The translations under genes and the position numbers were made by a program. Below the pieces are notes generated by a model, which was not told the origin of the DNA, did no database searches, and saw nothing but the letters and a program-made list of their open reading frames with translations. Positions 1 to 5,776 of a stretch of 8,024 nucleotides of DNA are shown piece by piece. Source of the stretch: Bacteroidales bacterium UBA6340 (lineage in GTDB: Bacteria > Bacteroidota > Bacteroidia > Bacteroidales > Paludibacteraceae); contig DJSG01000085.1 in the NCBI GenBank assembly GCA_002440265.1, forward strand, positions 14,631 to 22,654, given 5' to 3'. The number at the start of each line of letters is the position of its first letter. The first letter of the stretch is position 1.

Positions 1-128
1 ATATTAGTATGTGATTGTCGGGTGAATATCGGGTGTGGAGACGACGCGGCTCGCATCGTCAAAGACCGAATATCAAGAGAATGCCTTATCTATTCAATAC
101 ATATAATTCTTCATTCATAATTATACAT
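1..128. other. Upstream edge region, no confident gene
   Basis: Frame 1 on the plus strand is open from the window edge to a TAA at 118-120 (39 codons), so this could be the C-terminal end of an upstream gene. I recognise no motif in the peptide, and its last residues come from an A/T-rich repeat. An imperfect hairpin lies at about 41-61 (GACGA and TCGTC arms, one mismatch, GGCTC loop) without a T tract. The end of the region (about 108-128) carries a TTCATTCATAATT-like repeat shared with the leader of the DXS-like gene. Confidence 0.3.
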
Positions 129-160
129 ATTGTATATGTGCCCAATAAGCAGTACCTTTG
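129..160 (+). promoter_or_regulatory. Promoter of mnmA (Bacteroidota type)
   Basis: The -7 box TACCTTTG (153-160) matches TAnnTTTG. Exactly 20 nt upstream sits ATTG (129-132), three of four matches to the -33 TTTG box. Transcription would start around 165-170, leaving a leader of only about 10-15 nt before the ATG at 181. This decides the mnmA start, because an ATG at 130 lies inside the promoter. Confidence 0.65.
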
Positions 161-180
161 TGCCGTCAAATAGTTTTCGT

Positions 181-1272
181 ATGTCCAAGCGTGTCCTTAT
201 GGCTATGTCGGGTGGCATCGACTCCACCGTCTCTGCAATCCTGCTCCTTGAGCAGGGCTATGAACTTGTAGGCGTCACCTACCGCACTTTCGACAGTATC
301 AAGGAGTCCTGTCTCGCACGCGAGAAAGGATGCTGCTCCGTCGAAAGTATCATGGAAGCCAAACACATGGCGCAAACGCTTGGTTTTGAGCACCATATAG
401 TGGACTTCCGCAACACCTTCCGCGAACATGTCATCTCCGATTTCATCAGCGAATACACACATGGACGCACGCCCAACCCTTGTGTCCTCTGCAATTCGCA
501 CATCAAATGGGGTAGCCTCATGGAGTTGGCAGACCGCTATCATTGCGACTATATTGCCACAGGTCACTACGCACAAATCGCTGAGCACAACGGACATACA
601 TACCTCAAACGGGCGGTGGACACGCACAAAGACCAAACCTATTTCCTTTGGATGCTCACCGAGGACAACCTCCGCCGCACCATCTTCCCGCTTGGAGGGC
701 TCACCAAACCCGAGGTGCGTCAGATTGCTTTTGACCACGGGTTCGAGAAACTGTCCCGCAAAACCGAAAGTCAGGAGATTTGCTTCGTGCCTGACAACGA
801 CTACCGTACCTTCCTTGCCGAACAGGGCGTACACATACCGCAAGGCGACTTCGTGGACGCAGACGGGCATATAGTAGGGCAGCACCGCGGATTCTGCAAC
901 TACACCATCGGGCAGCGCAAAGGACTCGGCATAGCACTTGGCAGCCCCAAGTATGTCACACACATCGATGCCGCACGCAACCGTGTCACATTGGGCGAAC
1001 ACGACGACCTGTACGCCACCGACGTCACCGCCTCCCACATTCGTCTGCGCGACATCGATTGGCTGCAGGCATCGCCTTGTGTCGAAGCACGTATCCGCTA
1101 CAAGTCCCCGGCCATCCCTGCCACCATTGACTTCGCTCCCAATACCGTAGCCGAAACCTCCCCCACTCGCCTTCACCTGCATTTCCAATCCCCCGTATGG
1201 GGCGTCACACCGGGGCAGTCTTTGGTCATGTACAAAGACGACCTGCTCATCGGTGGCGGCCTCCTTGACTAA
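181..1272 (+). CDS. mnmA: tRNA-specific 2-thiouridylase MnmA (TrmU)
   Basis: MnmA activates U34 of Lys, Glu and Gln tRNAs with ATP and installs sulfur to give s2U34 in the cytoplasm. Seen in the 363-residue product: the PP-loop SGGIDST (10-16), TPNPCVLCN (98-105) holding the first catalytic Cys (C104), ATGHYA (126-131), KDQTYFLW (150-157) and SQEICF (197-202) with the second catalytic Cys (C201). The C-terminal beta-barrel region ends GVTPGQSLVMY...GGG, as is usual for the family, and the length is normal. A C44/C51-C52 segment (CLAREKGCC) follows the second strand; as I remember it, this marks a Bacteroidota subgroup, where several mnmA paralogues are common. The Asp found two residues before the LC motif in E. 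coli is Cys here (C101), giving C101-x-x-C104 plus C201. I chose the start at 181 because the promoter lies just upstream and the PP-loop falls at the usual distance. The gene is separately transcribed from the next one. Confidence 0.95.
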   Translation: MSKRVLMAMSGGIDSTVSAILLLEQGYELVGVTYRTFDSIKESCLAREKGCCSVESIMEAKHMAQTLGFEHHIVDFRNTFREHVISDFISEYTHGRTPNPCVLCNSHIKWGSLMELADRYHCDYIATGHYAQIAEHNGHTYLKRAVDTHKDQTYFLWMLTEDNLRRTIFPLGGLTKPEVRQIAFDHGFEKLSRKTESQEICFVPDNDYRTFLAEQGVHIPQGDFVDADGHIVGQHRGFCNYTIGQRKGLGIALGSPKYVTHIDAARNRVTLGEHDDLYATDVTASHIRLRDIDWLQASPCVEARIRYKSPAIPATIDFAPNTVAETSPTRLHLHFQSPVWGVTPGQSLVMYKDDLLIGGGLLD

Positions 1273-1368
1273 CCCGCCCCCTACACCACACACCACCCAA
1301 TTACAAAAGGTTCGCCGTACCCCGATTACGGAAAGGCGTACACATATTCCGTATTTTATGTAAGGCGG

Positions 1369-1400
1369 TTTGGCTGTATGCTATTTTTTCCGTACTTTTG
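1369..1400 (+). promoter_or_regulatory. Promoter of the DXS-like gene (Bacteroidota type)
   Basis: TTTG (1369-1372), a 20-nt spacer and TACTTTTG (1393-1400) match the consensus fully. Transcription should start near 1405, giving a leader of about 40 nt made almost wholly of an ATTCATAATT-type repeat. The rest of the gap from 1273 holds a weak dyad (ACGGAA at about 1329 and TTCCGT at about 1347) with no T tract, and I see no clear terminator for mnmA. Confidence 0.8.
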
Positions 1401-1409
1401 TGCCGCACT

Positions 1410-1442
1410 TAATTCATAATTATTCATTCATAATTCATAATT
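1410..1442 (+). repeat. A/T-rich ATTCATAATT repeat in the leader
   Basis: The leader contains three near-copies of ATTCATAATT in tandem (AATTCATAATT, ATTCATTCATAATT, CATAATT), ending five nt before the ATG at 1448. A shorter version (TTCATTCATAATTAT) occurs at about 111-125, before the mnmA promoter. Being unstructured and A/T-rich, it would suit Shine-Dalgarno-independent initiation. It also resembles low-complexity intergenic repeats that I believe are dispersed in Bacteroidales genomes. Confidence 0.6.
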
Positions 1443-1447
1443 AGATT

Positions 1448-3280
1448 ATGATACTCGAAAAAATCAACGGTCCTCAGGACATCAAGCAACTCAGCAGCAA
1501 GGAGTTGCATATACTGGCAGACGAGACACGGCACTATCTGCTGCAGAAAGTGAGCGAACACGGCGGACATATCGGTCCCAACCTCGGTATGGTGGAGGCG
1601 ACGGTGGCACTGCACTACGTATTCAACTCACCCGAAGACAAGATTGTTTTCGACGTGTCGCACCAGAGTTATACGCACAAGATACTCACGGGGCGCAAAG
1701 AGGCGTTTATGGATGCACGGCACTACGACGACGTGTCGGGTTACAGCGAACCCTCCGAGAGCCCGCACGACCACTTTGTGATAGGACACACCTCCACCGG
1801 CGTCAGTCTGGCTTGCGGACTGGTGAAAGCCCGCGATTTGCAGGGCGGCAAGGAGAATGTGATTGCCATCATCGGCGACGGTTCACTGAGCGGCGGCGAG
1901 GCATTGGAGGGTTTGGACGTGGCAGGGTCGGAACTCGGCACGAACTTTATCATCATCGTCAACGACAACCAGATGTCAATTGCCGAGAACCACGGCGGGT
2001 TGTACAAGAACCTGCAGTTGCTGCGTGAGACAAAGGGCGAAGCACAATGCAACCTCTTCCGCGCAATGGGGCTGGACTATATGTATGTGGACGAGGGCAA
2101 CAACATAGACGCACTCATCAAGGCATTCCAACAGGTGAAGGACATCGACCACCCCATTGTGGTACATATCAATACGTTGAAGGGCAAAGGCTATCCGTTT
2201 GCCGAACAGAACAAAGAACGTTGGCATTGGGGTATGCCATTCGACCTCGCAACGGGCAAACCGAAGTTCACTGCCCCCGCAGGCGAGGACTATGAGACAC
2301 TCACCGCCGAACATCTGCTCTCGCTCATGCCGTCGCACCCTGAACTGTTCGCCATCACATCGGGTACGCCGGCGGTCTTCGGTTTTACAAAGTCGCGCCG
2401 TGAGCGTGCGGGCAAGCAGTTTGTGGACGTAGGTATCGCCGAGGAGACAGCGGTGGCACTGGCTTCGGGGGCTGCCAAACGCGGGGCGAAACCCGTGTGG
2501 GGCGTCTATAGCACGTTTATCCAGCGCACCTATGACCAGTTGCAACAAGACCTCTGCATCAATGACAACCCCGCACTCATACTCGTTTTCGGCGGCGGTA
2601 TCGAGGGTATGAACGACGTCACGCACACCTGCTTCTACGATATCCCGCTGCTGATGAATATCCCGAACCTCATCTATCTGGCACCGACCTGCAAAGAGGA
2701 GTACCTCGCTATGATGGACTGGGCAATCGCCTACCGCGAGCACCCCGTGACTATCCGCGTGCCGCTCACAATGCGTAATGCGCAGTGCGTAATGCACAAT
2801 GAGATTGATTGGTCGAAGCCCGCCTACGAAGTGGCGCACAAGGGCAGCCAAGTGGCGATACTCGGATTGGGAGAATACTTTCACCTCGGCGAGGAACTGC
2901 GCAAGGCTCTACAGGAAAATGGCATCAATGCCACACTCATCAACCCGCGCCTCATCACCGCTTTGGACACCGAGACCCTCGACAGCCTGAAAGCCGACCA
3001 CAAGGTGGTTATCACCCTTGAAGACGGACAGATAGACGGCGGCTGGGGCGAGAAGATTGCCCGCTACTATAGTGAGCATGGCTCACTGACATCCCCCTCT
3101 CTGAAAGGCTCTGAGGGACAGACATCCCCCTCCTTGAGGGGGCTTGGGGGAGTCATGCGTGTCCTCGTCCGCGGCGAGCGCAAGCACTTTGAAGACCGCT
3201 ACCACGTCGCCGACCTGCTCCTGGCCAACCGCCTGACCGTCCCGCAGATGGTGGAAGACATAAAGGCTTCGCTGAGTTGA
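1448..3280 (+). CDS. DXS-family thiamine-diphosphate synthase, probable divergent paralogue
   Basis: Family: 1-deoxy-D-xylulose-5-phosphate synthase joins pyruvate and glyceraldehyde 3-phosphate using thiamine diphosphate, for isoprenoid, thiamine and pyridoxal precursors. Seen in 610 residues: GGHIGPNLG (39-47) with the conserved His41; the thiamine-diphosphate motif GDG (143-145) to NDN (172-174); HINTLKGKGYPFAE (240-253); H260 before PFDLATG; GIAEE (329-333) with catalytic Glu332; YSTFIQRTYDQ (354-364) with Tyr354 and Arg360; and a transketolase C-terminal domain from about 460. Aligned by eye with E. coli Dxs, the DRAGIVGADGQTH segment is FGGGIEGMNDVTH (381-393): the phosphate-binding Arg420 becomes Gly382 and Asp427 becomes Asn389, while His431 (H393) and Arg478 (R437) remain. 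Residues about 442-452 and 548-569 are encoded by intergenic-type repeats. The gene has its own promoter and terminator. It could be a working DXS or a paralogue with another acceptor, so I leave the symbol blank although dxs is the usual label. Confidence 0.85.
   Translation: MILEKINGPQDIKQLSSKELHILADETRHYLLQKVSEHGGHIGPNLGMVEATVALHYVFNSPEDKIVFDVSHQSYTHKILTGRKEAFMDARHYDDVSGYSEPSESPHDHFVIGHTSTGVSLACGLVKARDLQGGKENVIAIIGDGSLSGGEALEGLDVAGSELGTNFIIIVNDNQMSIAENHGGLYKNLQLLRETKGEAQCNLFRAMGLDYMYVDEGNNIDALIKAFQQVKDIDHPIVVHINTLKGKGYPFAEQNKERWHWGMPFDLATGKPKFTAPAGEDYETLTAEHLLSLMPSHPELFAITSGTPAVFGFTKSRRERAGKQFVDVGIAEETAVALASGAAKRGAKPVWGVYSTFIQRTYDQLQQDLCINDNPALILVFGGGIEGMNDVTHTCFYDIPLLMNIPNLIYLAPTCKEEYLAMMDWAIAYREHPVTIRVPLTMRNAQCVMHNEIDWSKPAYEVAHKGSQVAILGLGEYFHLGEELRKALQENGINATLINPRLITALDTETLDSLKADHKVVITLEDGQIDGGWGEKIARYYSEHGSLTSPSLKGSEGQTSPSLRGLGGVMRVLVRGERKHFEDRYHVADLLLANRLTVPQMVEDIKASLS
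2770..2801 (+). repeat. AATGCGTAATGCGC-type repeat inside the DXS-like gene
   Basis: The stretch consists of near-copies of AATGCGTAATGCGCAG and GCGTAATGCACAATG, a tandem low-complexity pattern much like ones I associate with Bacteroidales intergenic DNA. It is in frame and encodes residues about 442-452 (MRNAQCVMHNE), in the linker between the pyrimidine-binding domain (IRVP at 436-439) and the C-terminal domain. It shows no stop and no frameshift. The linker is variable in DXS proteins, so a neutral insertion is plausible. Confidence 0.5.
3088..3154 (+). repeat. Two tandem copies of a CCCCCTC/GAGGGGG repeat, translated in frame
   Basis: Two roughly 33-nt units both begin GACATCCCCCTC (3088 and 3121). 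The second has the palindromic core CCCCCTCCTTGAGGGGG (about 3126-3142) followed by GGGGGAGTC. Each unit is about 11 codons, so the frame is kept; the products are TSPSLKGSEGQ (548-558) and TSPSLRGLGGV (559-569). A related hairpin repeat (CCCCTCC TCT GGAGGGG, then TTAGGGAGGTC) lies between genes at 7916-7943. The insert separates a helix (EKIARYYSEHG) from a strand (MRVLVRGERKHF), as expected for a surface loop. Confidence 0.75.
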
Positions 3281-3332
3281 GTGTTTAGAGAGTAATACTT
3301 AAAAGGCTGAATAGTACGCTTTTGAATTCTCG

Positions 3333-3365
3333 CGACTGCCTGTATGTTATGGGCAGTCGTTTTTT
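3333..3365 (+). terminator. Intrinsic terminator after the DXS-like gene
   Basis: The arms CGACTGCC (3333-3340) and GGCAGTCG (3352-3359) form a perfect 8-bp stem around an 11-nt loop, followed directly by six T (3360-3365). It lies about 50 nt after the stop codon at 3280. Confidence 0.9.
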
Positions 3366-3514
3366 ATATCGCGTATATCGCGCCCCCATTGCCCCTACCG
3401 GTGAACCTGCCCTGTAAGCCTCACCAACCATACCCGCAGAGCATACTTTTCGTTTCCTTTTTATTGCATTTACATTTCTTGACCGTTCCTTCACCCCGTC
3501 AAACCGTCACCTTT
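3366..3514. other. Non-coding stretch, no gene seen
   Basis: I see no credible gene on either strand between the terminator and the repeat array. The stretch begins with a short direct repeat (ATATCGCG twice, about 3366-3382), then a C-rich segment and a T-rich segment. A partial -7 box (TACTTTTC, 3444-3451) has no convincing partner upstream. Confidence 0.5.
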
Positions 3515-3571
3515 CAGCAAGGGATAAGCAACCCATAAGCAACCCATCAGCAAGGGATAAGCAACCCTTGC
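3515..3571 (+). repeat. CAGCAAGGGATAAGCAACCC repeat array
   Basis: Two identical 20-nt copies (3515-3534 and 3548-3567) flank a partial copy, ATAAGCAACCC (3535-3545), joined by AT. The last copy forms a hairpin with what follows: GCAAGGG (3550-3556) pairs with CCCTTGC (3565-3571) around an 8-nt loop. No T tract follows. The array lies about 70 nt upstream of the promoter at 3638. It may be another dispersed intergenic repeat or a binding site for a regulator. Confidence 0.7.
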
Positions 3572-3637
3572 CGGACTTCTATCACATCTTTCTTATACAG
3601 ATTTCATCATATTTTTCATAGTTTGTTGATATTTCCG

Positions 3638-3669
3638 TTTGCATATCTGCAAAAGATATAGTAATTTTG
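3638..3669 (+). promoter_or_regulatory. Promoter of the structured RNA (Bacteroidota type)
   Basis: TTTG (3638-3641), a 20-nt spacer and TAATTTTG (3662-3669) are a full consensus match. Transcription should begin around 3674-3679, immediately before the first pseudoknot arm at 3680. The correspondence between the predicted start and the first RNA stem supports a promoter made for this RNA. Confidence 0.85.
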
Positions 3670-3675
3670 CACCCG

Positions 3676-3899
3676 ATACAGACCATCTGGTGAAAAGGAG
3701 TGCGCCGATGGTCTCAGATGACATATCACTCCTAACTTTAGCGTTTGCTATTGTTCTATTCGCATTGAAATGTAGGAACCTTCAAGCACGAAAACAGGAA
3801 CAAGTCAGGCAAACGCCCGTGTTATTTCACGCGGGCGTGACTTGTGTTTTCAGAGGCATCCTACAGCCGCAATGCGAGCAAGTCCCGCTCGCGTTTTTT
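3676..3899 (+). ncRNA. Unassigned structured RNA, about 224 nt: pseudoknot, long rod and terminator
   Basis: Function unknown and no family recognised. Seen directly: arm 1 AGACCATC (3680-3687) pairs with GATGGTCT (3707-3714); its loop carries AGGAGTG (3696-3702), which pairs with CACTCCT (3727-3733), forming an H-type pseudoknot. GGTG (3689-3692) with CGCC (3703-3706) may extend arm 1. A rod follows, with its helices in nested order: CGCATTG (3761-3767)/CAATGCG (3870-3876), TGTAGGA (3771-3777)/TCCTACA (3859-3865), GAAAAC (3790-3795)/GTTTTC (3846-3851), ACAAGTCA (3800-3807)/TGACTTGT (3838-3845) and CGCCCG (3814-3819)/CGGGCG (3832-3837). Bulges AGGA and GGCAAA are on the 5' side only. An intrinsic terminator closes it. 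It is either a free-standing small RNA or a long attenuating leader for the gene at 3942, which has no other visible promoter. I do not see marks of tmRNA, RNase P RNA or 4.5S RNA; an unusual 6S RNA cannot be excluded. Confidence 0.7.
3871..3899 (+). terminator. Intrinsic terminator at the end of the structured RNA
   Basis: GCGAGC (3874-3879) pairs with GCTCGC (3887-3892) around a 7-nt loop. The stem can extend outward through a T-G wobble and A-T pairs (from 3871), and six T follow (3894-3899). The 5' arm shares GCG (3874-3876) with the outer rod helix CGCATTG/CAATGCG, so the two folds compete. This overlap would allow the terminator to be conditional. Confidence 0.8.
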
Positions 3900-3941
3900 A
3901 TGTGTATAGGTCAGTACCTGCGCTGCCAAAACAAACGGTAT

Positions 3942-4235
3942 ATGGATAAAAACAACCCAAGCAAAGGGCTCCAATGCCCCACAACAGAAGACCAAACACA
4001 AGAAACATGGTGGCAAACCAATGGCGTACTAATGGAAACACCTACTACACTACAAGAATTAGGTGTTATACGCCTTTATCGGGTAAAACCTCAGTTCTAT
4101 GGAAACGATGAAAAGTCTCCGTACTCAATTGATTACTTCGTTGTGTATAACAATGGTGATGCACATTATTGCACACACACGAAAGGCTATAGTATTTGTG
4201 AATCTATCATCCTTCAATCAAGCCATAAAGCATAA
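3942..4235 (+). CDS. Small protein of unknown function (97 aa)
   Basis: I do not recognise this protein. It starts 42 nt after the T tract of the RNA terminator with an A-rich context (TATATGGATAAAAACAA), typical of Bacteroidota starts. It has no signal peptide and no membrane segment. The N-terminal third is polar (Asn, Gln, Thr, Pro rich); the second half has the look of short beta-strands with aromatic residues (SPYSIDYFVVYNNGDAHYC, then GYSICESII). The frame stays open upstream to 3639, but that extension runs across the promoter, the RNA helices and the terminator, so I reject it. No promoter is visible between 3900 and 3942, so transcription probably comes by read-through. The protease gene follows after 45 nt and is probably in the same transcript; a weak -7-like box (TAACTTTA, 4258-4265) without a -33 partner is the only alternative. 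Confidence 0.5.
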   Translation: MDKNNPSKGLQCPTTEDQTQETWWQTNGVLMETPTTLQELGVIRLYRVKPQFYGNDEKSPYSIDYFVVYNNGDAHYCTHTKGYSICESIILQSSHKA

Positions 4236-4280
4236 GACGAAAAAAATAACATATTTATAACTTTATAGATAACAGCAAAC

Positions 4281-5774
4281 ATGAAAAAGACAGCAATCAC
4301 AATTTTATTTCTATTAAGTCTCTTCTCTGTCTATGCACAGAGTACTTACCGACCAATAAGTCTTGAAGAGTATTTAATTCCTGTTAATGCATACATTCAA
4401 TCATTCAAAGAACTCGAAGCCAATATCATTAAGTTAGAGGAACATATTCTTAGTATTTTGAGTCAAGACATAGATGCTCAGATGAGGGCTACTATGAAAG
4501 AGGATTTAGGACAATTGCTCAAAATTGATGAGAGTCTCCATTCAGAAGGATACACAGCACAACTCTACTCTAGTTACCAACAAATCCGAAGGCAAGTAAA
4601 TGCCCACGTTGTAGATTATAATAATCGAGTGGCAGCAGAAAAAGAAAAAGCAAAAAGAGAACAACTCGCACGAGAACAAGCAGAAAGAAAAAGGCAAGCA
4701 GAGGAGGCTAAAAAACAACAGGAACCAACTAATTGGTCAGGCACAGGCTTTGCCCTCAACAGCGGACACGTGGTTACTAACTATCACGTTATTGATGGTG
4801 CAAAGGACATTGTTGTCAAGGGTGTCAAAGGCGATTTCACCACAGCATACCACGCCGAAGTAGTTGCATCTGACAAAAACAACGATTTGGCTATTCTCAA
4901 AATCAATGATAGCGCATTCAAGGGCTTTGGCGCCGTACCTTACCGGATAAGGTCTTCTATGGTAGATGTGGGAACTTACGTTTGGACATTGGGCTATCCT
5001 ATGACTGCGGTGATGGGTGATGAAATCAAATACACTGATGGCAAAATCAATTCCAAGAGCGGTATTCAAGGAGACTTGAGTGTGTACCAAATGTCTATCC
5101 CCATTCAGCCGGGTAACAGCGGAAGCCCTGTCTTTGACAAGAGTGGTTACGTGGTGGGCATAGCCTCATCGGGACTGAATCGTGAAGTATTCAATTCCGA
5201 AAATGTGAACTATGCCATCAAATCCAACTATCTGCGTATGTTGGTAGAGAGCACACTATCATCCAACATCTTCCCCAACGGCACCGCACTACAAGGCATA
5301 TCCAACACCGAACAAATCAAACTCGCCAAGAACTTTGTATATATGATACAATGCACCAACCGCGCGAGTGCTCCTATGCCCAAACCGCAAAATGTTTCAA
5401 GTACTCAAGAGGATGATTACAGAGTCGTCTTTTATCCATCCGTACACAATACGTATGCAAATTCTTCTCACATTCGGATAAAAAAGATAACTCTAACAAA
5501 GGAATATACTACGATAGAGATGTGGTGGCAAGGTGTTGAATGGTGCAATATCTCTCCCTACACATATATAAAAGTTAATGGTCGCCGTTATGATATAAGA
5601 AAAGCAGAAGGAATTGCATTTGCCCCTGAAAAAACATACTATTCTAAAGATGCAGCATTGTCATATTTCACACTCTATTTCCCTGCAATGCCAAATGGTG
5701 CAACAGAAATAGATTTAGTAGAGCCAGGTGATAGCAATTGGAAATGGTATGGAATAGATATAAGCGGGAAATAG
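4281..5774 (+). CDS. Secreted trypsin-like (S1C, DegP-type) serine protease with coiled coil and unknown C-terminal domain
   Basis: Seen: a signal peptide (MKKTAITILFLLSLFSVYA, cleavage likely after residue 19); a helical region about 28-110; a highly charged coiled coil about 115-148 (EKEKAKREQLAREQ, then ERKRQAEEAKKQQ); then a chymotrypsin-fold protease domain about 153-320. The triad is His169 (TNYHV), Asp202 (NNDLAIL) and Ser280 (GNSGSP), all present. There is no PDZ domain, unlike DegP or HtrA. Residues about 375-497 form a beta-rich, aromatic-rich domain I cannot name. It should act in the periplasm or at the cell surface, as a protease or an adaptor of envelope stress, but the substrate is unknown. 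The protease part (about 4735-5390) is visibly more GC-rich than the ends, as if assembled from different sources. The next gene starts 2 nt after its stop, so the two are co-transcribed. Confidence 0.85.
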   Translation: MKKTAITILFLLSLFSVYAQSTYRPISLEEYLIPVNAYIQSFKELEANIIKLEEHILSILSQDIDAQMRATMKEDLGQLLKIDESLHSEGYTAQLYSSYQQIRRQVNAHVVDYNNRVAAEKEKAKREQLAREQAERKRQAEEAKKQQEPTNWSGTGFALNSGHVVTNYHVIDGAKDIVVKGVKGDFTTAYHAEVVASDKNNDLAILKINDSAFKGFGAVPYRIRSSMVDVGTYVWTLGYPMTAVMGDEIKYTDGKINSKSGIQGDLSVYQMSIPIQPGNSGSPVFDKSGYVVGIASSGLNREVFNSENVNYAIKSNYLRMLVESTLSSNIFPNGTALQGISNTEQIKLAKNFVYMIQCTNRASAPMPKPQNVSSTQEDDYRVVFYPSVHNTYANSSHIRIKKITLTKEYTTIEMWWQGVEWCNISPYTYIKVNGRRYDIRKAEGIAFAPEKTYYSKDAALSYFTLYFPAMPNGATEIDLVEPGDSNWKWYGIDISGK

Positions 5775-5776
5775 GT

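Noticed and set aside
41..61. Terminator for an upstream gene
   Set aside because: The hairpin has a mismatch and is not followed by a T run on either strand.
130..180. Upstream start codon extending mnmA by 17 residues
   Set aside because: The ATG at 130-ish lies within the promoter, and the extra residues precede the normal PP-loop N terminus.
166..1296. Long open frame antisense to mnmA (376 codons)
   Set aside because: It is a mirror of a well-identified GC-rich gene; the product is Val/Cys-rich with no recognisable motif and no promoter.
1976..2884. Long open frame antisense to the DXS-like gene
   Set aside because: Shadow of a clear coding region, with a low-complexity His/Arg/Val-rich product.
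3285..3494. Minus-strand 69-codon frame after the DXS-like gene
   Set aside because: It spans the terminator hairpin, is Arg/Lys-rich without motifs and has no promoter.
3515..3571. CRISPR array
   Set aside because: Only two full copies, the 13-nt gap between them is itself mostly repeat, and no cas genes are present.
3676..3899. tmRNA, RNase P RNA, 4.5S RNA or a retron RNA
   Set aside because: There is no tRNA-like acceptor or T-arm, no RNase P core motif, no SRP tetraloop region, and no reverse transcriptase gene nearby. 6S RNA is not excluded but its usual central bubble is not evident.
3639..3941. N-terminal extension of the small protein, including a membrane-like segment (ISLLTLAFAIVLFAL)
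   Set aside because: The same bases hold the -33 box, the nested RNA helices and an intrinsic terminator, which would stop such an mRNA. The open frame is notable, and a dual-function RNA cannot be fully excluded.
5738..5776. Start of the DUF2971 gene inside the protease gene
   Set aside because: It would add 13 residues encoded by the protease tail; the ATG at 5777, 2 nt after the protease stop, is more natural.
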